A stretch of DNA of 48,534 nt, taken from positions 1 through 48,534 of the forward strand of contig JAKAIC010000004.1 in assembly GCA_021814565.1 (NCBI GenBank). The letters run 5' to 3'. The notes under the pieces were generated by a model, which was given only the letters and a program-made list of their open reading frames with translations, searched no databases and was not told the origin of the DNA. The DNA is from Actinomycetes bacterium (GTDB lineage: Bacteria; Actinomycetota; Actinomycetes; S36-B12; UBA5976). Of this stretch, positions 28,120 to 36,219 are shown piece after piece. The number at the start of each line of letters is the position of its first letter. Within the stretch, counting starts at the first letter, position 1. The translations under genes and the position numbers were made by a program.

Positions 28120-28839
28120 TCAGCGTGCGACGCTGTTGATTCCGCTGCGCACCAATGATGCGTGTAACGCCACCGAGAGCGCCGCTATTTCCCGAGCGGT
28201 CTCAGCCGCACGCTGCACCCCATCGGGTGCCTTGGACTTGGCGATCGGCGTGATGACCTGCTGCACCAGGCCGATCTCGCGATCGGCAGCGGCCTTGAAT
28301 GCGCGCAGGTGGCGGGGCTCGATGCCAAAAGCCAGCAGCGCACCCACCGCCCGCAGGACGTCGAAGTCATCGCCCGAGTAGAAGCCCTCCTGACCGGACA
28401 CCAAACCGAAACCCTCGATCTCCTGTAGAGACTTACTGTCGATGCCGGCAGCTTCGCACAACTCTCCCGCAGTCATCCGGACCGGCTTGCTGGCGGAGAA
28501 GTCCTCCGGTCGGACCAGGCTGTCCACTGAAACCAGTGGCCGCAGTGGGGTCTCCCCGGTCGGAGGCTGCAGTCCCCGGTCGATGGCGTCGAGGTGGTCC
28601 TTGATCACGCGCAGCGGGAGGTACTGATCCCGTTGCAACCCGAGGATGTAGCGCAGACGCTGCACATCGCCGGGAGCGAACTTGCGGTAGCCGCTGGCCG
28701 TGCGCTGCGGCGTCACCAGTCCCTCGGATTCGAGGAAACGGATCTTGGAGATGGTGACGTCGGGGAAATCGGACTTGAGAAGTCCGAGCACTTCGCCGAT
28801 GCTCAGCAGGCTCTCCCGTGCGGCAACTGCTGCTCTCAC
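28120..28839 (-). CDS. ftsR: MerR-family regulator FtsR (Rv1828)-like
   Basis: 239-residue MerR-type regulator. LLSIGEVLGLLKSDFPDVTISKIRFLESEGLVTPQRTASGYRKF (about 11-55) is the winged helix. It is followed by the dimerisation helix and a second, divergent MerR-like wing (FSASKPVRMTAGELCEAAGIDSKSLQEIEGFGLV, about 130-165), a feature of the Rv1828 family. In Corynebacterium the homologue FtsR activates ftsZ. GTG 28839 overlaps the garA stop by 4 bp, tying its translation to the metabolic sensor GarA. Confidence 0.86.
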   Translation of the reverse strand: MRAAVAARESLLSIGEVLGLLKSDFPDVTISKIRFLESEGLVTPQRTASGYRKFAPGDVQRLRYILGLQRDQYLPLRVIKDHLDAIDRGLQPPTGETPLRPLVSVDSLVRPEDFSASKPVRMTAGELCEAAGIDSKSLQEIEGFGLVSGQEGFYSGDDFDVLRAVGALLAFGIEPRHLRAFKAAADREIGLVQQVITPIAKSKAPDGVQRAAETAREIAALSVALHASLVRSGINSVAR

Positions 28840-29276
28840 TCGTCGTCTCCGTTCGAGGTGTAGAACGTGAATCGGTACTTGCCGATCTGTACTTCGTCTC
28901 CGGAGCGCAGTGCGGTAGCGCCGGCGATCCGGGATCGGTTGACATAGCTGCCGTTCAGGCTGCCGGTATCAGACAACGTCCAGCCTTCGGCGTTGCGGGT
29001 CAACGTCGCATGGTGCCGGGACACGGTGATGTCATCGAGAAAGATCTTCGACTCGGGAGCGCGCCCGATATCGACAATGTCACCCGAAAGCGAGAAAGAG
29101 GCTCCCTCATTGGGGCCGCGCCACACCACCAGCACGGCCGAGTCACGCTGCGCCTCGGGCGCCGTATCGAGGTCCAGCACGCCGGTGACATCGGCAACGC
29201 CCAAGGTGTGCCCGCACTTGCCGCAGAAGCGATCCTCCGGATGCCCGTGGTGCCCGCACACCGAACACGTCGTCAT
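28836..29276 (-). CDS. garA: FHA-domain metabolic regulator GarA with N-terminal zinc ribbon
   Basis: 146 residues. The FHA domain (about 55-140) shows GPNEGASFSL, IGRAPESKIFLDDITVSRHHATL and SDTGSLNGSYVNR, the phospho-threonine-binding site. In mycobacteria GarA inhibits glutamate dehydrogenase and ketoglutarate decarboxylase until phosphorylated by PknG/PknB. Here the N-terminus carries CxxC pairs (Cys4, Cys7, Cys18, Cys21), a zinc ribbon, in place of the ETTSVF-type phospho-switch. A Thr in ADVTGVLDLDT (about 28-38) could serve instead but is unproven. It is placed next to gcvH as in Rv1827. A promoter is visible upstream. Confidence 0.86.
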   Translation of the reverse strand: MTTCSVCGHHGHPEDRFCGKCGHTLGVADVTGVLDLDTAPEAQRDSAVLVVWRGPNEGASFSLSGDIVDIGRAPESKIFLDDITVSRHHATLTRNAEGWTLSDTGSLNGSYVNRSRIAGATALRSGDEVQIGKYRFTFYTSNGDDE

Positions 29277-29316
29277 CGTGACTCCTCGTCGCGCAGTGTC
29301 GGCATAAGCCTAAAGT

Positions 29317-29331
29317 TGAAGATCACCTTCA
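29317..29331. promoter_or_regulatory. Palindrome at the garA transcript start
   Basis: TGAAG-ATCAC-CTTCA, a perfect 5-bp dyad with 5-bp spacer, overlaps the -10/+1 region of the garA promoter, where a repressor would block transcription. AGCCTA repeats flank it at 29307 and 29331. A regulator (perhaps the FtsR-like protein of the same operon) is inferred only. Confidence 0.4.
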
Positions 29332-29360
29332 GCCTACGGAGGTTCAGCGCCAAGGGTCAA
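29331..29360 (-). promoter_or_regulatory. Promoter of garA-ftsR
   Basis: On the minus strand TTGACC (29360-29355), 18-nt spacer, TAGGCT (29336-29331). It lies in the 95-bp gap between gcvH and garA and is the best-formed -35/-10 pair in the window. The start point would be near 29324, giving a leader of about 48 nt with GAGGAG before the garA ATG. Confidence 0.6.
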
Positions 29361-29371
29361 TCAGGCGTATG

Positions 29372-29767
29372 TCAGGACTGGGTGAGGTACGCCTCGTACT
29401 CGGAAGCCGACATGAGGTGCTCCTGAGCATGCATGGCGCCACCCGAAACCTCGACCTCTGCGATCCAACCGTCACCGTAGGGGTCCTTGTTCACGGTTTC
29501 CGGTGCCGTTTCGACCTTGTCGTTGCGGTGCACGATCACGCCGTCAACCGGCGCGAAGATGTCACTGACACTCTTCGTGGATTCGATTTCGCCACAGGCC
29601 GCGCCAGCACTGATGGTCTCACCGACGTGCGGGAGTGTGAGGAACACGATGTCGCCCAGTGCGTCCTGCGCGTAATCCGTGATCCCGAACCGAACCAGAC
29701 CGTCCGAGACCTCGTGGACCCACTCGTGGTCCTTGGTGTAGTGGAAGTCATTGGGGATGTTCGTCAT
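29372..29767 (-). CDS. gcvH: Glycine cleavage system H protein
   Basis: Lipoyl carrier of the glycine cleavage system, 131 residues. It contains the family opening YTKDHEWVHEV, ITDYAQDALGDIVFLTLP and the lipoylation motif GEIESTKSVSDI with Lys65 as the attachment site. It shuttles the aminomethyl group from GcvP to GcvT and is reoxidised by the lipoamide dehydrogenase. A GGAGGG ribosome site precedes the ATG. It lies 15 bp after a DUF881 gene on the same strand, and no riboswitch precedes it, in contrast to gcvP. Confidence 0.97.
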   Translation of the reverse strand: MTNIPNDFHYTKDHEWVHEVSDGLVRFGITDYAQDALGDIVFLTLPHVGETISAGAACGEIESTKSVSDIFAPVDGVIVHRNDKVETAPETVNKDPYGDGWIAEVEVSGGAMHAQEHLMSASEYEAYLTQS

Positions 29768-29782
29768 GCGGGCCCTCCATGG

Positions 29783-30499
29783 TCACGATGTGGCGGCAGC
29801 GTAGCGCGGCTTATGTGGCTGCACGATCGAGTCAATGGTCACGTCCTGCATCGATGTGGCAGCGAAGTTGGCACCTACGGCGTTCACCGCATCGGCCACA
29901 CCACCTGGAATTCTCATGGCTGCGGCCATTGTGTCGCCGTCGCCGATTGCGGTAATGACGTACGGCGAAGTGACGACTACACCGTCGATGCTGATACCGC
30001 GGTCGCGCCCGTCTGCGAACCAGCTGTTGACCACGACCCGCCGCCCGTTGATGTCGATGGCCTCTGCACCTGCATCGCGCAATTCCTCTACGCAATCAAG
30101 GATGATCGAGGAATCAACCACGCCCTGGGGATCGGTGATGCGAATACGCAGGCCTGGCCCATACACGGGAACCGTGCCGGCAAGCACGCTCAGGGCACGG
30201 ACACGATCCCTGGTCTGGGCGATCACCTGCTCGGCTGAACCGGACAGCAACTGGTCGCGTGCCGAGGTGAGCACACGCGTCTCCTCCTCCAGTCGCGCCC
30301 GCCGCTGTGTGAGGTCGTCGAGAATCTGCAGCAGGTCACTCTCGCGCGCGCTGGCCAGGACACCCGTGGTGTCATTGGTCTGCACCGTGCCCACCATCAC
30401 GAAGCCCAGCAACACGCACATGCCGCCGACGATCCACTGCCGTCGGGTGCGCCGTGGCTTGAGTGCGATCCGCACCCGGTCCCGTTCGCTGAGCGGCAT
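29783..30499 (-). CDS. DUF881 membrane protein (second copy)
   Basis: 238-residue protein with a short basic N-terminus, one membrane helix (about 22-42), a coiled-coil segment (LLQILDDLTQRRARLEEETRVLTSARDQLL) and an exported DUF881 domain (about 100-235) with GPGLRIRITDP, VEELRDAGAEAIDINGRRVVVNSWF and TSPYVITAIGD. The domain resembles YlxW/YlxX-type proteins found near division genes in Firmicutes. Function is not established. It starts 1 nt after the small basic protein stop. The DUF881-sbp-DUF881 trio matches Rv1823-Rv1825. Confidence 0.9.
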   Translation of the reverse strand: MPLSERDRVRIALKPRRTRRQWIVGGMCVLLGFVMVGTVQTNDTTGVLASARESDLLQILDDLTQRRARLEEETRVLTSARDQLLSGSAEQVIAQTRDRVRALSVLAGTVPVYGPGLRIRITDPQGVVDSSIILDCVEELRDAGAEAIDINGRRVVVNSWFADGRDRGISIDGVVVTSPYVITAIGDGDTMAAAMRIPGGVADAVNAVGANFAATSMQDVTIDSIVQPHKPRYAAATS

Positions 30500-30500
30500 A

Positions 30501-30833
30501 TCAGGCCTTGAACACGTGGCGCCGGATCGCAGCCAGGTTGGAGAAGATGCGGGCAGCCAGCACGACCACTACGCCGGTGGAGAGTTGCGCGCCGACACCG
30601 AGCTGGTCGCCGAGGAACACGATGAATGCAGCCACGATGACATTGCTCAGGAACGACACCACGAACACGCGGTCCTCGAAGACTCCGGCCAGCAGGGCAC
30701 GGAAGGCACCGAACACGGCGTCCAGGGCCGCCACCACCGCGATGGGCAGATAGGGCTGCATCCACAGCGGCACTGCCGGCTGCAGCACGACACCCAGCAC
30801 CACACCGAGCAGCAATCCAAGTGCGGGGATCAT
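30501..30833 (-). CDS. sbp: Small basic protein (Sbp/DUF1290)
   Basis: 110-residue membrane protein with three hydrophobic segments (IPALGLLLGVVLGVVL, LPIAVVAALDAVFGAF and VSFLSNVIVAAFIVFLGD) and a basic C-terminus (FSNLAAIRRHVFK). It belongs to the DUF1290 family that in Bacillus lies between ylxW-like genes and ftsA; its role there is unknown. ATG 30833 overlaps the stop of the preceding DUF881 gene (ATGA), which fixes the start and excludes a longer upstream frame. Confidence 0.9.
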   Translation of the reverse strand: MIPALGLLLGVVLGVVLQPAVPLWMQPYLPIAVVAALDAVFGAFRALLAGVFEDRVFVVSFLSNVIVAAFIVFLGDQLGVGAQLSTGVVVVLAARIFSNLAAIRRHVFKA

Positions 30834-31636
30834 GATCCTCCTTGCGGTCGGGCCGCGGTTGGCAGGGCGGACGTTCCGGCCGGAAGCCGCAGGTCGCTGC
30901 TCGATGACACTGACCAGCGAATACGGTAGCGATCCTGCAACTGCGTCAGTTCGCTCCACTCCGGTGACCGGCGAAGTTTCTCCAGCATCATGGCCGACGG
31001 ACCGATGGCCCGGATGCTCAGGGGCACGGCAACCGGCTTGTAGTCAACCAGGATGGCGCTTCCGGCGTTGCGGATGGAGGTACGTGCAGTCAATCGCACG
31101 TCATCGATGCTGATCGCCTCCGCGCCAGCAGCCCACAGCCCGTTGACGGCGTGTTGCACATCCCTGTCGATGATGCGCCCCAGATCCGTCGTGCCCGAGA
31201 AGGTCGGACGCTGGGAGTTGTCGAGCACCAGCACCACGCCTTCGCCGCGCACCGGGACGAAGGCTGCTGCCATCCCCTGCTGGTCCAGCGCCGCCGCCAG
31301 CGCACCGTTGAGATCCGGGCGAACCGCCAGTTGCGTGGTCCGCAGCAACTCCCGAGCGGTCTCGTAAGCGGCCTCGACGCCTTGCGTGAGTTTCTGCTCG
31401 GCGATGACGCGCGTACGGAGCGCATCACGCTCGGCTGTGATCTGAGGCCGTGATCGCGCGATGCCGATCGCCGACGACACCACCACGAATCCCACCAGCA
31501 TCATGGAGAGGATGGACGAACCCCTGCCCAACAGGTCGGCTCGATGGTGATGATTGGCAGCCTCCCGGTATTCGGCGATGCCATCAGCCTCCAGCACCAG
31601 GGTCAGCCAATCCCGTTGCACCTTGCGATCCGTCAC
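30830..31636 (-). CDS. DUF881 membrane protein (first copy)
   Basis: 268-residue paralogue of the downstream DUF881 protein. A cytosolic N-terminus (about 1-40) is followed by a membrane helix (ILSMMLVGFVVVSSAIGIA), a helical linker and the exported DUF881 domain with GEGVVLVLDN, HAVNGLWAAGAEAISIDDVRLTARTSI and VAVPLSIRAIGPS. GTG 31636 overlaps the pgsA-like stop by 4 bp. The two copies flanking sbp are distinct in length and N-terminus, so they are not a recent duplication. Confidence 0.88.
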   Translation of the reverse strand: MTDRKVQRDWLTLVLEADGIAEYREAANHHHRADLLGRGSSILSMMLVGFVVVSSAIGIARSRPQITAERDALRTRVIAEQKLTQGVEAAYETARELLRTTQLAVRPDLNGALAAALDQQGMAAAFVPVRGEGVVLVLDNSQRPTFSGTTDLGRIIDRDVQHAVNGLWAAGAEAISIDDVRLTARTSIRNAGSAILVDYKPVAVPLSIRAIGPSAMMLEKLRRSPEWSELTQLQDRYRIRWSVSSSSDLRLPAGTSALPTAARPQGGS

Positions 31637-32205
31637 GCCTCCACGTCACCCCGCTGCAGCCAGTACAGCAACGCTGCATACCAGTACATTCCGACGCCCC
31701 ACAGGCCGAAGGCCCAGCCGAAAGCTCGTGCCAGGCCCTGCAGGGGAGGCACCGCCTGACCCAGGATCAGGATGGGAAAGGAATAGAGCAAGAGCATGGT
31801 GGCCGCCTTGCCGACGTAATGCACGGGCACACCGAAGATGCCCTTCGTACGCAACCACGCCAGATAGGCAGCCATGCAGAGGTCGCGAGCCAGGACCGCC
31901 ACCACCAGCCACGCCGGAATGACGGCGATGACTGCCAGACCGATGAGCGTGGTCGCGATGTACAGCCGATCTGCGATCGGATCGAGGTTCTCCCCCAGTT
32001 TCGAGTACTGGTGCAGGCGCCGTGCCAGCATGCCGTCGGCCCAGTCGGAGAAACCTGCATAGACGAGGAGCAGGAGTGCGAGCAGGAACTGGTGCGCGGT
32101 GATCGACCAGTAGAAGAACGGCACACCGAGCAGACGCGATGCCGAGAGCAGGTTGGGGATCGTCAGGATCCTGCTCGCGTCTTCCGTCACCACGTCGGCC
32201 TCCAC
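31633..32205 (-). CDS. CDP-alcohol phosphatidyltransferase (PgsA family)
   Basis: 190-residue integral membrane enzyme. SDWADGMLARRLHQYSKLGENLDPIADR carries the full catalytic pattern DxxDGxxARxxxxxxSxxGxxxDxxxD of the family; several hydrophobic spans surround it. The family makes phosphatidylglycerophosphate, phosphatidylinositol phosphate or cardiolipin from CDP-diacylglycerol. The homologue at this place in M. tuberculosis (Rv1822) is called pgsA2, with uncertain substrate. The GTG start is only 5 nt from a TAGGTT -10, which predicts a leaderless message. It is probably the first gene of a pgsA-DUF881-sbp-DUF881-gcvH unit. Confidence 0.88.
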   Translation of the reverse strand: MEADVVTEDASRILTIPNLLSASRLLGVPFFYWSITAHQFLLALLLLVYAGFSDWADGMLARRLHQYSKLGENLDPIADRLYIATTLIGLAVIAVIPAWLVVAVLARDLCMAAYLAWLRTKGIFGVPVHYVGKAATMLLLYSFPILILGQAVPPLQGLARAFGWAFGLWGVGMYWYAALLYWLQRGDVEA

Positions 32206-32210
32206 CGCAC

Positions 32211-32216
32211 AACCTA
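32211..32216 (-). promoter_or_regulatory. -10 element of the pgsA-like gene, leaderless
   Basis: TAGGTT on the minus strand, 5 nt before the GTG start at 32205. No -35 match is seen. Confidence 0.5.
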
Positions 32217-32283
32217 ACCTGAGACCGTAGGACTGCGGCTCATCGGGTCACAAGGCGCGGGCGGCGGCGCACTGGGATTGCGA

Positions 32284-32289
32284 TAGTGT
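32284..32289 (+). promoter_or_regulatory. Possible -10 of tRNA-Pro
   Basis: TAGTGT, 36 bp before the mature tRNA 5' end, is a plausible -10 for a short 5' leader. No clear -35; weak evidence. Confidence 0.35.
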
Positions 32290-32325
32290 TCCGCCTGCAT
32301 CGCGACGCAGTTGGTCGCTCGATGA

Positions 32326-32399
<74 letters not shown>

Positions 32400-32404
32400 C
32401 GAAG

Positions 32405-32433
32405 GTGAAGGCCGAGTCCAACTCGGCCTTCAC
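32405..32433. terminator. Bidirectional terminator between tRNA-Pro and der
   Basis: Perfect 13-bp inverted repeat GTGAAGGCCGAGT / ACTCGGCCTTCAC with loop CCA. On the + strand it is followed by TGCTTTC, a short T-rich tail. It serves the tRNA from the left and probably der from the right; the der stop is 46 bp away. Confidence 0.75.
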
Positions 32434-32478
32434 TGCTTTCCGGCCACGGTCATCACCACAAGCCTGCAGCCACCCCGG

Positions 32479-33927
32479 CTACCCGTGGCGCTTGGCGCGG
32501 ATCCGCAATTGGATGCGAATCGGTGAACCCTCGAAACCGAACTCCTCGCGCAGGCGTCGCTCGATGAATCGCCGGTAGCCGGCCTCAAGGAATCCACTGG
32601 TGAAGAGCACGAAGGTCGGCGGGCGGATGCCTGCCTGGGTGCCGAAGAGGATTCGTGGCTGCTTGCCGCTGCGCAGCGGGTGGGGGTGTGAAGCCACCAG
32701 CTCCCCGAGGAACTGGTTGAGGCGCCCGGTGGGGATGCGGGTGTCCCAGCCCTCGAGGGCACGCTCAAGGTGTGGCACCAGCTTCTGCACATTGCGGCCG
32801 GTCTTGGCGACCAGGTTGATGCGCGGAGCCCAGTGCACCTGCTGCAGGTCTACCTCGTACTGGCGTTCCAGCTCGCGGCGACGATCCTCGTCCACCAGAT
32901 CCCACTTGTTGAACGCGAGCACCACGGCGCGTCCCGAGTCGACGACCATCGACACGATGCGCTGGTCCTGTTCGGAGAGCTGCTCGCCGGCATCGATCAT
33001 GACCAGCGCCAGTTCGGCCTTCTCCAGGGCGGCCCTGGTGCGCAAAACGGCGAAGTACTCGTGCCCGCTGGCCTCCGCAACACGACGACGGATCCCCGCG
33101 GTGTCAACAAAGCGCCAGGTGCGTCCCTCGATCTCAATGAGCTCGTCCACCGGATCCACCGTGGTGCCGGCAACTGGCGACACCACCGCCCGGTGCTCCC
33201 CTGCCAGCTGGTTCAGCAGCGAGGACTTGCCCACGTTGGGCTTGCCGACGATGGCGATCCGACGCGGGCCGGATTTCCGGAACTGTGCGTCTGACTCCGC
33301 TGGCAGTGCCTCGATCATGGCGTCGAGCAACTCACCGGATCCGCGCCCGTGCAGCGCTGACACTGCGAAGGGCTCACCCAGCCCCAGGCTCCACAGTGCG
33401 GTGGCATCCGCCTCAGCACGCGAGTCGTCGACCTTGTTCGCGCAGAGCAGCACCGGTTTGCGGCTGCGCCGCATCAGTCGCACGACCGCCTCGTCATCGT
33501 TGGTGGCTCCCACCGTGGCGTCCACCACAAGCACCACCACATCAGCCATGGCCATTGCCACTTCCGCCTGTTCGGCGATGAGCGCGGACATGCCCTGCGC
33601 CTTGACCTCGTAGCCTCCGGTGTCGAGCAGGACGAAGGGGACGCCCGCCCACTCCGCCTCGTAGGCCACGCGATCGCGCGTTACGCCGGGCACGTCCTCC
33701 ACCACGGCTTCACGACGGCCGATGATGCGATTGACGAGCGTGGACTTGCCCACGTTGGGACGACCGACGATGGCGATCACGCCGCGCGGCGTGTGCTCGT
33801 CCCGCACTTCCACGAACTCCTGCTCGGCTTCGAGCCGGGCCGCCGCAAGTTCCGCGGCCCTCAACTCATCGGCCTCGTCAGGGACGAACCACTCCTGATC
33901 GCCTGCCTCCAACTGTTCTTCTGTCAT
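32479..33927 (-). CDS. der: Ribosome biogenesis GTPase Der (EngA)
   Basis: Essential GTPase with two tandem G domains that assists 50S subunit assembly. The 482 residues comprise an acidic N-terminal extension (about 1-48), G domain 1 ([16 protein letters not shown]), G domain 2 ([16 protein letters not shown]) and the C-terminal KH-like domain with [13 protein letters not shown]. The acidic extension is common in actinobacterial Der and not in E. coli. ATG 33927 overlaps the cmk stop (ATGA). Confidence 0.96.
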   Translation of the reverse strand: MTEEQLEAGDQEWFVPDEADELRAAELAAARLEAEQEFVEVRDEHTPRGVIAIVGRPNVGKSTLVNRIIGRREAVVEDVPGVTRDRVAYEAEWAGVPFVLLDTGGYEVKAQGMSALIAEQAEVAMAMADVVVLVVDATVGATNDDEAVVRLMRRSRKPVLLCANKVDDSRAEADATALWSLGLGEPFAVSALHGRGSGELLDAMIEALPAESDAQFRKSGPRRIAIVGKPNVGKSSLLNQLAGEHRAVVSPVAGTTVDPVDELIEIEGRTWRFVDTAGIRRRVAEASGHEYFAVLRTRAALEKAELALVMIDAGEQLSEQDQRIVSMVVDSGRAVVLAFNKWDLVDEDRRRELERQYEVDLQQVHWAPRINLVAKTGRNVQKLVPHLERALEGWDTRIPTGRLNQFLGELVASHPHPLRSGKQPRILFGTQAGIRPPTFVLFTSGFLEAGYRRFIERRLREEFGFEGSPIRIQLRIRAKRHG

Positions 33928-34565
33928 GCGAGTTCACCACCGTCACTTCGCTCGACGAGTTCGGCGACCTCGTCAATCACCTGCTCGAGCGTCAGGTAGG
34001 TCGCATCAATTCGGGTCACATCGGCAGCCTCCCGCAAGGGAGAGTGCGTGCGTGTGGAGTCGATGGCATCCCGGGCCGCAATCGTCTGCTTCATGCGTTC
34101 GGCGAGCGCCGGGTCGTGGAATTCCGCGGCCCGTCGGGCCTCCCGGGCCGGCAGATCCGCGGTGAGGAAAACGCGCACATCGGCATCGGGGGCGACCACC
34201 GTGGTGATGTCGCGCCCTTCCACCACGATGCCACGCGCCGCGGCTGCGATGATGTCGCGCTGGAGTTGCACGGCCCGTGCGCGCACCTGCGGATCGGCTG
34301 CGATTGCGGACACCGCTGCCGTGACTTCGGGTCCGCGGATCTCCGCAGTCACATCCCGGCCACCGATGCGCACGGCCGGTGCCTGGGGATCGGTCGTCAT
34401 GCTCAAGGGACATGTCGATAAATCTGCATGTCCTTGTATTGACCACAGGGTCAAGGCGCGATACATGGCTCCGGTGTCCAGGTACTGAAGTCCGAAGCGT
34501 GCGGCGATAGCCCGCGAAACGCTGGATTTGCCCGAGCCGCTGGGGCCATCGATGGCAACGATCAT
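33924..34565 (-). CDS. cmk: Cytidylate kinase
   Basis: Phosphorylates CMP and dCMP with ATP for nucleotide recycling. It opens with [20 protein letters not shown] (P-loop) followed by [16 protein letters not shown] and the [27 protein letters not shown] region of the (d)CMP kinase family; it ends [20 protein letters not shown] 34565 with GGAAG upstream gives the usual MIVAIDGP N-terminus; ATG 34577, 12 nt upstream, is an alternative. The start lies 25 bp after the tyrA stop. The cmk-der order is conserved across actinobacteria and Firmicutes. Confidence 0.94.
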   Translation of the reverse strand: MIVAIDGPSGSGKSSVSRAIAARFGLQYLDTGAMYRALTLWSIQGHADLSTCPLSMTTDPQAPAVRIGGRDVTAEIRGPEVTAAVSAIAADPQVRARAVQLQRDIIAAAARGIVVEGRDITTVVAPDADVRVFLTADLPAREARRAAEFHDPALAERMKQTIAARDAIDSTRTHSPLREAADVTRIDATYLTLEQVIDEVAELVERSDGGELA

Positions 34566-34590
34566 CCGCTTCCGCATTCGGCAAGCGTAC

Positions 34591-35643
34591 TTACGAACGC
34601 ACCTTCCAGCCGCCGGCAATAAGCAGTTCGCGCAATACCGGAGCCACTTCCGCTCTCACGCTCAGGTCCACAACTGCGTTCTCGCGTCCCAACATGTGAT
34701 CGATTCGCACGTCCTCGATGCTGATGTTGGCATCCGCGGCGGCGGCGAAGAGCCGGGCCAGTGCTCCCGGACGATCATCAACCGACACCGACAGCACGGC
34801 ATCCTCGGTCCGCGCCGGGCCACCGTGCTTGGCCGGGATGCGCGCACGTCCGGCATTGCCTACGTGAAGCATCTCGCGTACTGAGGCGCCCGCGCGCAGA
34901 GCGGACCGCACGGCACTGAGTTGTGCTTCGAAGGCGGCGAGCACCACATCCACCTCATCCGCGTTGGCCGTGAGGATGTCGTCCCACAATTCCGGGCTGG
35001 AGCCGGCGATCCGCGTGAGGTCCCGCAGGCCCTGGCCGGAGAGCTGGATGTCATCCACCGGGGCCCGGGCGATGAGCCCTGCCATCACGGATGCCACCAC
35101 CTGCGGAGTGTGCGAGGTGAGGGCGACAGCCCGATCGTGTGCTTCAGGCGTCATGATGCGAACCACTGATCCACAGTCTTCGGCCAGTCCTCGCACCTCC
35201 TCCAGGCGCGCCTCCGGCACCTCCTCGGTCGGAGTCAGAATCCACAAGCGGTCGACAAAGAGGTCGGCACGCGCACCTGCTGGTCCACTGGTCTCCCGAC
35301 CAGCCATGGGATGGCCACCGACAAAACGGCCATGCACACCTTGTATTGACTCAACATCAGCCAGAGGTTGAGTTTTTATGGACGATACGTCTGTAAATGT
35401 CGCGTTGACGTAACGTCGTCCGTACTCATCGACAACTTTTCTGAACTGGCTAGGTGGCACGGCCACGATCACCACCTGCGGCTCAGCGGAAGCAGCTACT
35501 GGTTGGCCAGCGCCCAGTTTCCGTGCCAGCTCCACGTGCTCAGACAATCGGTCTGCCAGCCACACTTCATGTCCGGCCTGCCGGAGCGCCAACCCCAGCG
35601 AGGTGCCCAGCAGACCGCTGCCGACTATGAGGACCTGCATCAT
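34591..35643 (-). CDS. tyrA: Prephenate dehydrogenase
   Basis: Oxidises prephenate with NAD to 4-hydroxyphenylpyruvate on the way to tyrosine. 350 residues: Rossmann domain with GSGLLGTSLGLALRQAGHEV (about 7-26), the substrate motif VGGHPMAGRETSGPAGARADLF, the helical dimer domain with LTSHTPQVVASVMA, and a C-terminal ACT domain (about 280-345, VSVDDRPGALARLFAAAADANISI) that points to feedback control by an amino acid. The start ATGATG overlaps the aroH stop. Pairing with aroH makes a chorismate-to-tyrosine mini-pathway. Confidence 0.94.
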   Translation of the reverse strand: MMQVLIVGSGLLGTSLGLALRQAGHEVWLADRLSEHVELARKLGAGQPVAASAEPQVVIVAVPPSQFRKVVDEYGRRYVNATFTDVSSIKTQPLADVESIQGVHGRFVGGHPMAGRETSGPAGARADLFVDRLWILTPTEEVPEARLEEVRGLAEDCGSVVRIMTPEAHDRAVALTSHTPQVVASVMAGLIARAPVDDIQLSGQGLRDLTRIAGSSPELWDDILTANADEVDVVLAAFEAQLSAVRSALRAGASVREMLHVGNAGRARIPAKHGGPARTEDAVLSVSVDDRPGALARLFAAAADANISIEDVRIDHMLGRENAVVDLSVRAEVAPVLRELLIAGGWKVRS

Positions 35644-36002
35644 TGGGCCAGGTCTATCCGCAGCACCTCGGCACCCCGCCGGTACACATGGACCAACTCC
35701 GCCCGCTCCTTGGCCGTCTCAACATGCATGAGCACACGAACCACGCGCGGCAGCGCACTCGCCACCTCAATCTCCACCGCGCACAGCAGCGGCACGTCGC
35801 CCAATCCCAGGCCGCGGGCCGCCGTGGCCGGGAATCCGCAGTGCAGGTCGGGGGTGGCGGTGAAGATCACGGAGATGAGGTCTGCGTGCGAAATCTGATT
35901 GCGCCCAAACATCTCGCCAAGCAGTTCCTCGACGGCCTCACGCATCTCGTCGAAGTCATCAGCCGAGAGCTGCGTAGCGCCGCGGAGTGCTCGAATGGCC
36001 AT
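35640..36002 (-). CDS. aroH: Chorismate mutase, AroH type
   Basis: Converts chorismate to prephenate. The 120 residues match the trimeric AroH class of Bacillus, not the helical AroQ class usual in mycobacteria: AIRALRGATQLSADD at the N-terminus with the active-site Arg, ISVIFTATPDLHCGFPATAARGLG and VPLLCAVEIEVASALPRVVRVLMHVE. A -10 TAATCT is 6 nt before the ATG, predicting a leaderless aroH-tyrA-cmk-der message. The stop overlaps the tyrA start by 4 bp. Confidence 0.95.
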   Translation of the reverse strand: MAIRALRGATQLSADDFDEMREAVEELLGEMFGRNQISHADLISVIFTATPDLHCGFPATAARGLGLGDVPLLCAVEIEVASALPRVVRVLMHVETAKERAELVHVYRRGAEVLRIDLAQ

Positions 36003-36008
36003 GGCGGG

Positions 36009-36014
36009 AGATTA
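36009..36014 (-). promoter_or_regulatory. -10 element of aroH, leaderless
   Basis: TAATCT on the minus strand, 6 nt before the aroH ATG at 36002. Confidence 0.5.
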
Positions 36015-36154
36015 GCGCATCTCAAGCGGCTAAACCGGCAACCCGACACACCGATCAAACGATGAGTCGCTAAAGCACTGTTGATGGATTCCTGCCGATA
36101 CCATTTTGTCGCTATATAGATGCGCCCAACCACGAATTCCGAGTAGCTTTATCG

Positions 36155-36185
36155 ATTTGCGGTGAAATTCTTGTATTCAGCAAAT
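36155..36185. repeat. AT-rich hairpin in the rluB-aroH spacer
   Basis: ATTTGC-gg-TGAA, 9-nt loop, TTCA-GCAAAT: ten base pairs with a two-base bulge. It is 35 nt downstream of the rluB stop on the minus strand, in an AT-rich 217-bp gap (36003-36219) that otherwise holds no gene I can recognise. No T-run follows, so terminator, small RNA or attenuator roles are all open. Confidence 0.45.
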
Positions 36186-36219
36186 ATCAACAAACCACTA
36201 TGTTTACGGAAGCGGATGT

